From NCBI RefSeq assembly GCF_016658545.1, contig NZ_JACVZC010000064.1:1-33900 (forward strand): DNA of 33,900 nt, written 5' to 3'. The notes beneath the pieces were generated by a model. That model had not been told where the DNA came from. It saw only the letters and a list, made by a program, of their open reading frames with translations, and made no database searches. Every line of letters starts with the position of its first letter. Within the stretch, counting starts at the first letter, position 1. The DNA comes from Pseudomonas sp. S37. Its GTDB lineage: Bacteria; Pseudomonadota; Gammaproteobacteria; Pseudomonadales; Pseudomonadaceae. Below, piece by piece: positions 6,931-15,356 of this stretch. A program made the translations under genes and the position numbers.

Positions 6931-8595
6931 ATGAGCGATACGTTGATCGACATTCAAATGCAGGTGATGTGGAACCGCCTGGTCTCGGTGGTTGAAGAGC
7001 AGGCGCTGACCCTGATCCGCACTGCGTTCTCCACCAGCGTGCGCGAGGCCGGCGACCTGTCGGCCGGCGTCTTCGACCGCGCCGGCAACATGCTGGCCCA
7101 AGCGGTCACCGGCACCCCCGGCCACGTCAACACCATGGCCGAGGCGGTGGTGCACTTCATCAAGGACATCGGCGAAGACAACATCTTCGAAGGTGACGTG
7201 TACGTGACCAACGACCCGTGGAAGGGTACCGGCCACCTGCACGACATCACCATCGTTTCGCCGTCGTTCTACAACGGCAAGCTGATCGGCTACTTCGCCA
7301 GTACCGCCCACGTGGTCGACATCGGTGGCCGCGGGTTTGGTCCGGATGCCCGCGAGGTCTACGAAGAAGGCCTGTTCATCCCGATCATGAAGCTGTTCGA
7401 GCGAGGCAAGGTCAACCGTGACCTGATCAATATCCTGCGCAACAACGTGCGTGAGAACGACCGGGTTGTGGGCGACTTCTATGCCCTGTCGGCGTGCAAC
7501 GAGACCGGCCACAAACGGCTGCTCGACATGCTCGAAGAGTTCAGGCTGGACGACCTGGAGCACATCGGCGGGTTCATCCTCGAACACAGCCGCCGCGCCA
7601 CCCTGGAATGCTTCAAGTCGCTGCCGCATGGCATCTACACCAACAGCATGACCCTCGACGGCTACGACGTCCCGGTCACCCTGGCGGTGACCATCACCGT
7701 TGGCCCGGACGGTATCCATAGCGACTTCACCGATACGTCGGGCATGAGCCAGTTCGGCATCAACGTGCCATTGGGCTACGCCAAGGCCTATGCCTGCTAT
7801 GGCCTCAAGTGCATCGTTGCGCCAGAGATCCCGAACAACACGGCGTCGCTGGCACCGTTCGAAGTGACTGCGCCTGAAGGCTGCATCCTCAATGCCAAGC
7901 ACCCGGCGCCGGTGTCTGTGCGCCATGTGCTCGGTCACTTCGTGCCTGACCTGGTGCTCGGTGCGCTGCACAAGTGCCTGCCAGGCAAGGTTCCGGCAGA
8001 GGGTGCCAGCGCCCTGTGGAACCTGCACCTGAGCGTACGCCCGCTGGAAAGCAACCCGAATGGCCGTAACGCCGAAATGCTGATGTTCAACAGCGGCGGC
8101 ATGGGCGCGCGTTCGGCGATGGACGGCCTGAGTGCCACCGCCTTCCCAAGCGGTGTACACACCATGCCGGTGGAAGCGACCGAGCACGCCGGCCCCGTGG
8201 TGGTCTGGCGCAAGGAGCTGCGTGAAGGTTCCGGTGGTGCCGGCCAGCTACGTGGCGGCCTGGGCCAGGAAATCGAAGTGTCGGCCAGCGAAGGCTACAG
8301 CTTCCGCTTCAGCGCCATGTTCGACCGCATCCAGTACCCGGCCCGTGGCCTGGAAGGCGGCCAGGAGGGTGCCGAAGGCTTCGTCGGCCTGGACGACGGC
8401 AGCGTGCTGCGCGGCAAGGGCCAGCAATTCGTGCCCGCCGAGCGTCGCCTGGTGCTGCGCCTGCCGGGTGGCGGTGGTTACGGCGACCCGCGTCAGCGTG
8501 ACCGCCAGTTGGTCGAGCGCGACCTGCGCTACGGCTACATCAGCGCCGAGCAGGCGCGTGACGACTACGGTTTCGAAGCCGCCAAGGAGCGTTGA
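6931..8595 (+). CDS. Hydantoinase B/oxoprolinase family protein, subunit B (HyuB-like)
   Basis: A 554-residue partner of the preceding gene, 24 nt downstream with GGAAGAG before the ATG. Family hallmarks are REAGDLSAGVFD, the metal-site region NDPWKGTGHLHDITIV, SDFTDTSGMS and the C-terminal LPGGGGYGDPRQRD. HyuA and HyuB form a complex that phosphorylates and then hydrolyses a cyclic amide bond. In P. putida a related pair (OplBA) opens butyrolactam and valerolactam, so a lactam or hydantoin is a reasonable guess here. The stop at 8595 is only 3 nt from the aminotransferase start, which points to a shared transcript and suggests that the ring-opened product is an amino acid. Confidence 0.88.
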   Translation: MSDTLIDIQMQVMWNRLVSVVEEQALTLIRTAFSTSVREAGDLSAGVFDRAGNMLAQAVTGTPGHVNTMAEAVVHFIKDIGEDNIFEGDVYVTNDPWKGTGHLHDITIVSPSFYNGKLIGYFASTAHVVDIGGRGFGPDAREVYEEGLFIPIMKLFERGKVNRDLINILRNNVRENDRVVGDFYALSACNETGHKRLLDMLEEFRLDDLEHIGGFILEHSRRATLECFKSLPHGIYTNSMTLDGYDVPVTLAVTITVGPDGIHSDFTDTSGMSQFGINVPLGYAKAYACYGLKCIVAPEIPNNTASLAPFEVTAPEGCILNAKHPAPVSVRHVLGHFVPDLVLGALHKCLPGKVPAEGASALWNLHLSVRPLESNPNGRNAEMLMFNSGGMGARSAMDGLSATAFPSGVHTMPVEATEHAGPVVVWRKELREGSGGAGQLRGGLGQEIEVSASEGYSFRFSAMFDRIQYPARGLEGGQEGAEGFVGLDDGSVLRGKGQQFVPAERRLVLRLPGGGGYGDPRQRDRQLVERDLRYGYISAEQARDDYGFEAAKER

Positions 8596-8598
8596 GCG

Positions 8599-9801
8599 AT
8601 GGACGTGCAAAGCAGCCGCGTCAAAGCGGTAAAAAGCTCGCCGAGCATGGCCGTGTCGGTGCTGGCCAAGCAAATGCTGGCCAAAGGCGAGCCAGTCATC
8701 AACCTCGCGCTGGGCGAGCCGGACTACAACGTTCCGGCCCACGTGATCGAGGCCGCGTACCAGGCCATGCTGGCGGGCAACAACCACTACACCGCGCCCA
8801 ACGGCCTGGAAGTGTTGCGCCAGGCCATCGTCGACAAGTTCGCCCGGGAAAACGACCTGGCCTATGGCCTGGACGAAATCTGCGTAGGCAACGGCGCCAA
8901 GCAACTGTTGTTCAACGCCTTCCTGGCCACGCTGGAAGAAGGCGATGAAGTCATCACCCCGGCGCCGTACTGGGTGTCGTACACCGACATGGCGATGCTC
9001 AACGGCGGTGTGCCGGTGGTTATCCCGTGCGGTGCCGAGCAGGGCTTCAAGGTCACCCCGGAGCAACTGGAGGCCGCCATCACCCCGCGTACGCGTTGGG
9101 TGATGCTGAACTCGCCGAACAACCCGAGCGGGGCGATCTTCACCCGTGAAGAGTTTGCAGCGCTGGGCAAGGTGCTGGAGCGCCACCCCAACGTGCTGGT
9201 GATCTCGGACGAGATCTACGAGCACATCGTGCTCGGCTACCAGCCGTTCGTGTCGTTCGTCACCGCATGCCCGCAGTTGCGCGAGCGCACGCTGCTGATC
9301 AACGGGGTGTCCAAGGCCTACGCCATGACCGGCTACCGCCTGGGTTACGCAGCAGGGCCTAAAGACCTGATCGTGGCCATGAACAAGACCCAGTCGCAGA
9401 CCACGACTTGCCCGTCGAGCATCTCGCAGTTGGCGGCGGTGGCGGCACTGAATGGCCCACAGGGCTTCGTGCGCGATGCCAACCGTGAGTACCAGGCGCG
9501 CGGCGCGCTGGTGGTGGACGGCCTGGCACAGATCCCGGGCCTCAAGCTGCAGATGCCGCAGGGTGCGTTTTATGCCTTCCCTGAGGTCAGCGCCTTCATA
9601 GGCAAGCGCACGCCAGACGGGCAGGTGATCAGCAATGACACCGAGCTGTCGGCCTACCTGTTGCGGGAGGGCAAGGTCGCCACAGTGCCAGGCTCGGCGT
9701 TCGGCGTGGAGCCATACGTGCGCCTGTCCTTCGCCACCTCGCGTCAGGAACTGGAACAGGCACTGGGCCAGCTGCGCGAAGCCTTCGCAGCGCTGGCCTG
9801 A
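8599..9801 (+). CDS. Pyridoxal-phosphate aminotransferase, class I/II (AspC/AAT fold type I)
   Basis: A 400-residue protein of the aspartate aminotransferase Ib type. Visible marks are INLALGEPDYN near the N-terminus, SPNNPSG, the PLP-ring Asp in VISDEIYEHIV and the Schiff-base lysine K239 in GVSKAYAMTGYRLGY. A C-terminal Arg in PYVRLSFATS would bind the substrate alpha-carboxylate. It transfers the amino group of an alpha-amino acid to a 2-oxoacid. The start has AAGGAG nine bases upstream, within the end of HyuB. Its place after HyuAB suggests that it deaminates the ring-opened product. It belongs to class I/II rather than the class III type usual for GABA or 5-aminovalerate, which argues for an alpha-amino-acid substrate. 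Confidence 0.9.
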   Translation: MDVQSSRVKAVKSSPSMAVSVLAKQMLAKGEPVINLALGEPDYNVPAHVIEAAYQAMLAGNNHYTAPNGLEVLRQAIVDKFARENDLAYGLDEICVGNGAKQLLFNAFLATLEEGDEVITPAPYWVSYTDMAMLNGGVPVVIPCGAEQGFKVTPEQLEAAITPRTRWVMLNSPNNPSGAIFTREEFAALGKVLERHPNVLVISDEIYEHIVLGYQPFVSFVTACPQLRERTLLINGVSKAYAMTGYRLGYAAGPKDLIVAMNKTQSQTTTCPSSISQLAAVAALNGPQGFVRDANREYQARGALVVDGLAQIPGLKLQMPQGAFYAFPEVSAFIGKRTPDGQVISNDTELSAYLLREGKVATVPGSAFGVEPYVRLSFATSRQELEQALGQLREAFAALA

Positions 9802-9827
9802 TCACACGAATCGAATAGAGGTAGACC

Positions 9828-10640
9828 ATGAGCAAGCCATTCAAACGCCTGCTGATCACCGGCGCCGCCGGGCGCCTGGGCAGCGTGCTGCGCAAGCACC
9901 TGGCCCAGTTCGCCGACGAACTGCGCCTGACCGACATCGCCGGCCTGGGCCACGCTGCCCCGCACGAAGAGTTGATCCGTTGCGACCTGGGCAACTTCGA
10001 TGACGTGCTGCCGCTGACCGAAGGCGTCGACGCCATCGTGCATGCCGGTGGCGTGCCAGTGGAGGACACCTTCGACAAGATCCTCAACGGCAACATCGTC
10101 GGCACCTACAACATCTACGAAGCCGCCCGGCGCAATGGCGTCAAGCGTGTGGTGTACACCAGCTCCAACCACGCCATCGGCTTCTACGACCGTACCGAGA
10201 CCATCGACGCCACGGCTGCGCACCGCCCCGACAGCCTGTATGGCGTCAGCAAGTGCTTTGCCGAGGACCTGGGCCGCTACTACTGGGACAAGTTTGCCGT
10301 CGAGTCGGTCAACCTGCGCATCGGCTCGTCGTTCCCCGAGCCGCTGGACCGGCGCATGCTCGCCACCTGGCTGTCGTTCGACGACTTCGCCCAGCTGACC
10401 GAGCGCTCGCTGCTGGCGCCGCGGGTCGGGCACATGGTGGTCTATGGCATGTCGGCCAACCGCGAAAGCCTGTGGGACAACCGCCTGGCCTCGTCCATCG
10501 GTTATGTGCCCAAGGACAGTGCCGACGACTACCGCGAGAAAGTGCTGGCCGAACATCCGCCGCTTGACCCGAATGAGCCGGCGGCGCGCTACCACGGCGG
10601 CAACTTCGCCGGCGCCGGCCACTTCGAAGACCCTAAGTAA
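9828..10640 (+). CDS. NAD(P)-dependent epimerase/dehydratase family protein, uronate dehydrogenase-like
   Basis: A 270-residue extended SDR. The motif LLITGAAGRLGSVLRKHL lies at the N-terminus, YTSSNHAIGFY holds the catalytic Ser region, and Y138/K142 form YGVSK. Residue pattern and length strongly recall Pseudomonas uronate dehydrogenase (Udh): DAIVHAGGV, RRPDS-Y-G-SKC and RIGSSFPEP all have direct counterparts. True Udh oxidises galacturonate or glucuronate to the aldarolactone. In this nitrogen-compound operon, with no uronate genes, it may act on another hydroxy or lactol substrate. It follows the aminotransferase by 26 nt, with AGAGGT upstream. A REP structure follows its stop. Confidence 0.82.
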   Translation: MSKPFKRLLITGAAGRLGSVLRKHLAQFADELRLTDIAGLGHAAPHEELIRCDLGNFDDVLPLTEGVDAIVHAGGVPVEDTFDKILNGNIVGTYNIYEAARRNGVKRVVYTSSNHAIGFYDRTETIDATAAHRPDSLYGVSKCFAEDLGRYYWDKFAVESVNLRIGSSFPEPLDRRMLATWLSFDDFAQLTERSLLAPRVGHMVVYGMSANRESLWDNRLASSIGYVPKDSADDYREKVLAEHPPLDPNEPAARYHGGNFAGAGHFEDPK

Positions 10641-10662
10641 CCTACACAGCTCAACGCGATCA

Positions 10663-10765
10663 CTGTGGGAGCGGGTTCATCGATGCGTCGAACCGCCGCG
10701 AACACCGGCGAAGCCGGTGCCCTATACCGTGTTTGCTTTCTTCGCGGGTAAACCCGCTCCCACAG
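10663..10765. repeat. REP-type inverted repeat between two operon genes
   Basis: CTGTGGGAGCGGGTT (10663-10677) is the exact reverse complement of 10751-10765. Inside lie a second hairpin, CACCGGC-GAA-GCCGGTG (10703-10719), and the REP core CGCGGGTAAACCCGC. The left part, from 10670, closely matches the sequence at 33608 after the porin gene. The element separates the Udh-like gene from the flavoprotein gene and may reduce or stabilise transcript downstream. Confidence 0.85.
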
Positions 10766-10797
10766 GGTTTCCCGTTTCCTATCGGAGAGCTTGATTC

Positions 10798-11994
10798 ATG
10801 GCTTCCACCGCAAAACAACAGAACTACGATGTGGTGATCGTCGGCGGCGCAGTCAACGGCAGCGCTACCGCCTACTTCCTGGCCAACAACCCGGACTTCA
10901 AGGGTTCGGTACTGGTCATCGAGCGCGACTGGACGTACAACAAGTCGGCCACCGCGCTCTCGAGCAGCTCGATTCGCCAGCAGTTTTCCAACCCGATCAA
11001 CATCGAAATCTCGAAGTTCGGCGCCGAGTTCGTGCGTAACTTCCCTGACGTTATGGAAGTCGACGGCGACCGCCCGGACCTGGCCTTCCACGAGAACGGC
11101 TACCTGTTCCTCGGCGACGACAAGGGCTATGAAGTGCTGCGCCGCCTGCACGATACCCAGGTATCACACGGCGCCGATGTGCATTTGCTGGACCCGGAAC
11201 AGCTCAAGCGCAAGTTCCCCTGGGTCAATATCGACAGCCTGGCCGGCGCCAGCTATGGCCAGAGCGGTGAAGGCTGGTTCGACAGCCTCGGCATGCTCAA
11301 TGGCTTCCGCCGCAAGGCCCGCTCGATGGGCATCGAGTACATCGAAAACGAAGTAGCCGGCATCCAGCGCGAAGGCGACCGCATCACCGGCGTGCAACTG
11401 GCCAGTGGCGAACGCATCGGCTGCGGCCTGCTGGTCAACTGTGCCGGTACCCGCGGCACCAAGGTCGCACGTATGGCCGGCCTGGACATCCCGGTCGAAC
11501 CGCGTCGCCGTTCGCTGTTCGTGTTCGATTGCCGCACCCCGCTGGAAGGCACCGTACCGCTGACCATCGACCCGACCGGGGTGTTCTTCCGCCCGGAGGG
11601 CAAGTTCTACCTGGGCGGCACCTATCCGAAAAACGACCCGGAAGTGGACTTCGAGGACTTCGAGGTGCTGCACGCCGAGTTCGACGAAGAGGTGTGGCCG
11701 ATCCTCGCCGAGCGGGTGCCGGCGTTCGAGGGCATCAAGGTAGTCAATTACTGGGCCGGGCACTATGACTTCTGCGTGCTTGACCACAACGCCATCGTCG
11801 GGCCGCACAACGAGGTAAGCAACTTCCTGTTCTGCAACGGTTTCAGCGGGCATGGCCTGCAGCAGGCTCCGGCCATTGGCCGCGGGCTGTCCGAACTGAT
11901 TACCTATGGCGGCTACCGCTCGCTCGACCTGGGCGCGCTGAGTTACCAGCGGGTGATCGACAACAAACCGTTCCTGGAAGATTCGGTCATCTAA
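10798..11994 (+). CDS. FAD-dependent oxidoreductase (DAO/DadA family)
   Basis: A 398-residue flavoprotein. YDVVIVGGAVNGSATAYFL at about residues 11-29 is the FAD-binding fold, and ERDWTYNKSATALSSSSIRQQFS is characteristic of the sarcosine-dehydrogenase and FOXRED1-like branch of the DAO family. The motif NCAGTRGTKVARMAG, and FCNGFSGHGLQQAPAIGRGLSEL near the C-terminus, complete the FAD site. It probably oxidises an N-substituted amino acid or secondary amine. The start is well supported by GGAGAG eight bases upstream. It is 25 nt before the ThDP enzyme gene, so the two are probably cotranscribed. It is clearly distinct from the flavoprotein at 1018-2337, so the cluster has two amine-oxidising flavoproteins. 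Confidence 0.85.
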   Translation: MASTAKQQNYDVVIVGGAVNGSATAYFLANNPDFKGSVLVIERDWTYNKSATALSSSSIRQQFSNPINIEISKFGAEFVRNFPDVMEVDGDRPDLAFHENGYLFLGDDKGYEVLRRLHDTQVSHGADVHLLDPEQLKRKFPWVNIDSLAGASYGQSGEGWFDSLGMLNGFRRKARSMGIEYIENEVAGIQREGDRITGVQLASGERIGCGLLVNCAGTRGTKVARMAGLDIPVEPRRRSLFVFDCRTPLEGTVPLTIDPTGVFFRPEGKFYLGGTYPKNDPEVDFEDFEVLHAEFDEEVWPILAERVPAFEGIKVVNYWAGHYDFCVLDHNAIVGPHNEVSNFLFCNGFSGHGLQQAPAIGRGLSELITYGGYRSLDLGALSYQRVIDNKPFLEDSVI

Positions 11995-12019
11995 GCGCAG
12001 CGCCTGAGGGAGAACAACA

Positions 12020-13705
12020 ATGAGCAACTCCGAAGTAAAGCGCAGCGGCGGCCAGGTGCTGGTCGACGCCCTGCGGGTGAATGGTGTCGAGCGCGCTTTT
12101 TGTGTGCCCGGCGAGAGCTACCTGGCGGTACTCGATGCGCTGCACGACGTACAGGATGAAATCGACCTGATCGTCTGTCGCCAGGAAGGCGGTGCAGCGT
12201 ACATGGCCGAGGCCTATGGCAAGCTGACTGGCAAGCCGGGCATCTGTTTCGTCACCCGTGGCCCGGGCGCTACCAATGCCTCGGTGGGCGTACATACCGC
12301 CTTCCAGGACTCCACGCCGATGCTGCTGTTCATCGGCCAGGTGGCCCGTGACCAGATCGAGCGCGAAGCCTTCCAGGAGGTGGACTACCGGCGCATGTTC
12401 GGCCAGATGGCCAAGTGGGTGGTGCAGATCGACGATGCCGCGCGCATTCCCGAACTGGTCAACCAGGCCTTCCAGCGCGCCATCAGCGGCCGCCCAGGCC
12501 CGGTGGTGATCGCCTTGCCGGAAGACATGTTGACCGACCTGGTGCAAGTGGCCGATGCGCGCCCGGCCAAGCGCGTCGAGGCGGCGCCGGCACCGGAAGC
12601 CTTGGGTGAGCTGCAGCAGTTGCTGGCCAAGGCCGAGCGGCCGCTGGTGGTGGCCGGTGGTGGCGGCTGGACGGCCGAGGCGGTGGCCGACCTGCAGCAG
12701 TTCGTGCATACCCAGAACCTGCCGCTGGCGGCTTCGTTCCGCTGCCAGGACCTGTTCGACAATACCGATTCGCACTATGCCGGCGACCTGGGCCTGGCGG
12801 CCGGGCCGGTGCTGGTCGAAGCGGTGAAACAGTCCGACCTGTTGATCGTGATCGGCGCACGGCTTGGTGAAATGACCACCGGCGGCTACGCACTGGTCGA
12901 TATCCCGACGCCAAGGCAGGCGCTGGTGCACGTGCATGCCAGTGCCGAAGAAATCGGCCGGGTCTATCAGCCGACGCTGGGCATCAATGCAGGCCCCGGT
13001 AGTTTCCTGCGCCAGGCCAACATCCTTGGGCCCGTGCGCCCGGAAGCGTTCGTTGATTGGGTTGCCAGCCTGAACAGCGGTTACCGCGGTAACTTCGAAA
13101 CCCCGCGTTCGCCGGGCGATGTGCAGATGAGCGAAGTGATCGCCTGGCTGAACAAGACCCTGCCGGCCGACAGCATCCTGACCTGTGGCGCCGGCAACTA
13201 CACCGGCTGGGTGCACCGTGGCTACCAGCACCGCGTGTTCCGTACGCTGCTCGGGCCGACCAACGGCTCGATGGGCTATGGCGTGCCGGCAGCAGTGGCG
13301 GCCAAGCTGACGTACCCGCAGCGCACCGTGGTGGCGTTTGCCGGCGACGGCTGCTTCCTGATGAATGGCCAGGAGCTGGCCACCGCAGTGCATTACGACG
13401 CCCGGCTGATCACGGTGGTGGTCAACAACGGTATGTACGGCACCATCCGCATGCACCAGGAGCGTTCTTATCCAGGGCGGGTATCTGGTACCGAGCTGCA
13501 CAACCCGGACTTCGCTGCCTTGGCGCGGGCCTATGGGTTGCATGGTGAGACCGTGACCCGCACCGAGGACTTCGTTGCAGCTTTTGAACGCTGCCAGGCA
13601 TCCGGCAAGCCGGCATTGATCGAAGTGCAGGTCGATCCCGAGGCCCTGACCCCGCGCATGACCCTCAGCCAGATCCGCGACAAGGCCTTGCAGGCCAAGC
13701 GCTGA
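12020..13705 (+). CDS. Thiamine diphosphate-dependent enzyme, acetolactate synthase-like
   Basis: A 561-residue protein with the three-domain ThDP decarboxylase fold. The catalytic Glu is E56 in RQEGGAAYMAEAYG, followed by RGPGATNASVGVHTAF, a central domain beginning after RPGPVVIALPEDM, and the ThDP/Mg motif GDG at about residues 442-444 (GDGCFLMNGQELATA, ending VVVNN). No partner small subunit gene is nearby, so anabolic acetolactate synthase is unlikely. Relatives decarboxylate or ligate 2-oxoacids. Placed after an aminotransferase and before an aldehyde dehydrogenase, it could decarboxylate the 2-oxoacid to an aldehyde. GGGAGA precedes the ATG. A strong intrinsic terminator follows the stop by 8 nt. 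Confidence 0.85.
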   Translation: MSNSEVKRSGGQVLVDALRVNGVERAFCVPGESYLAVLDALHDVQDEIDLIVCRQEGGAAYMAEAYGKLTGKPGICFVTRGPGATNASVGVHTAFQDSTPMLLFIGQVARDQIEREAFQEVDYRRMFGQMAKWVVQIDDAARIPELVNQAFQRAISGRPGPVVIALPEDMLTDLVQVADARPAKRVEAAPAPEALGELQQLLAKAERPLVVAGGGGWTAEAVADLQQFVHTQNLPLAASFRCQDLFDNTDSHYAGDLGLAAGPVLVEAVKQSDLLIVIGARLGEMTTGGYALVDIPTPRQALVHVHASAEEIGRVYQPTLGINAGPGSFLRQANILGPVRPEAFVDWVASLNSGYRGNFETPRSPGDVQMSEVIAWLNKTLPADSILTCGAGNYTGWVHRGYQHRVFRTLLGPTNGSMGYGVPAAVAAKLTYPQRTVVAFAGDGCFLMNGQELATAVHYDARLITVVVNNGMYGTIRMHQERSYPGRVSGTELHNPDFAALARAYGLHGETVTRTEDFVAAFERCQASGKPALIEVQVDPEALTPRMTLSQIRDKALQAKR

Positions 13706-13713
13706 TTCACCTC

Positions 13714-13750
13714 AGGTGGGGCGCGGTTAGGCCCCACCTTTTTCCTTTTT
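13714..13750 (+). terminator. Rho-independent terminator after the ThDP enzyme gene
   Basis: AGGTGGGGC (13714-13722) pairs perfectly with GCCCCACCT (13731-13739). The 9-bp GC-rich stem has an 8-nt loop and is followed at once by TTTTTCCTTTTT. It starts 8 nt after the stop codon and ends 17 nt before the start of the next gene on the same strand. It either ends the operon or attenuates readthrough into the semialdehyde dehydrogenase gene. Confidence 0.88.
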
Positions 13751-13767
13751 CGAACGAGCCAATCGAC

Positions 13768-15216
13768 ATGAACCTTGCCGATCGTGATCTGCTGCGTGAA
13801 GTTTGCTACATCGATGGACAATGGCTGGCAGCCGACAGTGGCCAGCGCATTGCCGTGACCAACCCGGCCACGGGCGTTGTGCTGGGTCACGTGCCGCGTA
13901 TGGGCGCTGAAGAAACTCGCCGCGCCATCGCCGCTGCCGAACGGGCCTTGCCCGCGTGGCGGGCGCTAACCGCCAAGGAGCGCGCTGCCCGGCTGCAGGC
14001 CTGGTTCCGCGAAATCCTCGCCCATCAGGAAGACCTGGCGCGGATCATGACCGCCGAACAGGGCAAGCCGCTGGCCGAGTCCCGTGGCGAGATTGCCTTT
14101 GCCGCGGCCTATGTGGAGTTTTACGCCGAGGAGGGCAAGCGAATATACGGCGATGTCATTCCTTCGCCCAGCGCTGACCGCCGGTTGATCGTGACCAAAG
14201 AGCCGATCGGTGTTTGCGCGGCGATCACGCCATGGAACTTCCCGGCGGCGATGATCACCCGCAAGGCTGCGCCGGCGTTGGCGGCAGGTTGCACGCTGGT
14301 GCTCAAACCGGCATCGCAAACGCCGTTCAGCGCCTTGGCTTTGTGTGTGCTGGCTGAGCGCGCTGGCATTCCGCCGGGCGTGCTCAGCGTGGTTACCGGC
14401 GATTCTGCGGCCATTGGTGGCGAACTGACCGCCAGCCCGGTGGTGCGCAAGCTGTCGTTCACGGGCTCCACACCTATCGGCATCCAGTTGTTGCAGCAAT
14501 CGGCGGCGACAGTGAAAAAGGTGACCATGGAGTTGGGCGGCAACGCGCCTTTCATCGTGTTCGACGATGCCGACCTGGAAAAGGCCGTGGAGGGGGCGCT
14601 GATAGCCAAGTTCCGTAACAGCGGGCAGACCTGTGTATGTGCCAACCGTTTCTATATCCAGGACGGTATCTACGAGCGCTTTGTGGCGCGCTTTGCCGAG
14701 CGTGTCGGTGAACTGGTGGTAGGGCAGGGCGATGCCGTGGGGACGCAGGTCGGGCCGATGATCGACGGGCGTGCGGCCAGCGGCGTGGAGCAGTTGGTGG
14801 GTGAGGCGGTCGAGGCTGGGGCGCGGGTAGTAACGGGTGGGCGTCGGCATGCGCTGGGTGAGGCGTTCTTCGAGCCCACTTTGCTGGCCGATGTTACCCC
14901 GGGCATGCGCGTAGCGCGGGAGGAAATCTTCGGGCCGGTGGCGCCGATCTTCCGCTTCAGTACCGAACAGGAAGTGATCGCCCAGGCCAACGATACCGAA
15001 TTCGGCCTGGCCTGCTATGCGTATACCCAGGATGTCGGGCGCGTGTGGCTGGTGTCCGAGGCGCTGGAGTATGGAATGGTGGGTATCAACGTCGGTGTGG
15101 TTGCGACCGAGGTTGCGCCGTTTGGTGGCGTCAAAGCCTCCGGGTTGGGCCGCGAAGGGTCGCGTTACGGGATCGAGGATTACCTGGAGATCAAGTACGT
15201 GTGCGTGGGGCTTTGA
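13768..15216 (+). CDS. NAD(P)-dependent succinate-semialdehyde dehydrogenase-like aldehyde dehydrogenase (GabD family)
   Basis: A 482-residue aldehyde dehydrogenase, the same length as E. coli GabD. The general base is E255 in MELGGNAPF and the catalytic cysteine is C289 in SGQTCVCANRF, the positions I recall for GabD; the second cysteine, C291, is also typical of this group. ITPWNFPAAMITRK and GSTPIG are the cofactor-binding segments. It should oxidise succinate or glutarate semialdehyde, or a similar omega-oxoacid. Only 62 nt separate it from the ThDP enzyme gene, and these contain a terminator, so expression depends on readthrough or on a promoter inside the upstream gene. The Shine-Dalgarno is weak. 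A GabP-like permease lies downstream in the window. Confidence 0.88.
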   Translation: MNLADRDLLREVCYIDGQWLAADSGQRIAVTNPATGVVLGHVPRMGAEETRRAIAAAERALPAWRALTAKERAARLQAWFREILAHQEDLARIMTAEQGKPLAESRGEIAFAAAYVEFYAEEGKRIYGDVIPSPSADRRLIVTKEPIGVCAAITPWNFPAAMITRKAAPALAAGCTLVLKPASQTPFSALALCVLAERAGIPPGVLSVVTGDSAAIGGELTASPVVRKLSFTGSTPIGIQLLQQSAATVKKVTMELGGNAPFIVFDDADLEKAVEGALIAKFRNSGQTCVCANRFYIQDGIYERFVARFAERVGELVVGQGDAVGTQVGPMIDGRAASGVEQLVGEAVEAGARVVTGGRRHALGEAFFEPTLLADVTPGMRVAREEIFGPVAPIFRFSTEQEVIAQANDTEFGLACYAYTQDVGRVWLVSEALEYGMVGINVGVVATEVAPFGGVKASGLGREGSRYGIEDYLEIKYVCVGL

Positions 15217-15250
15217 GGTACATCTGAACCACCGATATTGCCCTTGCCGG

Positions 15251-15339
15251 CCTCTTCGCGGGTAAACCCGCTCCCACAGGGTTACCACAGGCCTGGAACC
15301 TGTGGAATTCCTGTGGGAGCGGGTTTACCCGCGAAGAGG
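15251..15339. terminator. REP inverted repeat acting as a likely bidirectional terminator
   Basis: Bases 15251-15280 and 15310-15339 are exact 30-bp reverse complements with the REP core. A nested 7-bp stem, CCACAGG/CCTGTGG (15285-15291 and 15299-15305), lies in the loop. It lies between the convergent stops of the aldehyde dehydrogenase gene (15216) and the GntR gene (15357), the only spacer between them, which fits a shared transcription barrier. There is no long T tract, so the termination role is inferred. Confidence 0.7.
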
Positions 15340-15356
15340 TCGGCACAAGATAACAA

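Noticed and set aside
4843..8187. Open reading frame of 1114 codons on the minus strand
   Set aside because: It is antisense to HyuA and HyuB, which have clear family motifs. It is a byproduct of high GC codon bias and shows no domain of its own.
12020..13705. Biosynthetic acetolactate synthase (ilvB/ilvI)
   Set aside because: No small regulatory subunit or ilvC is nearby, and the catabolic setting argues against it. Called only as an acetolactate synthase-like ThDP enzyme.
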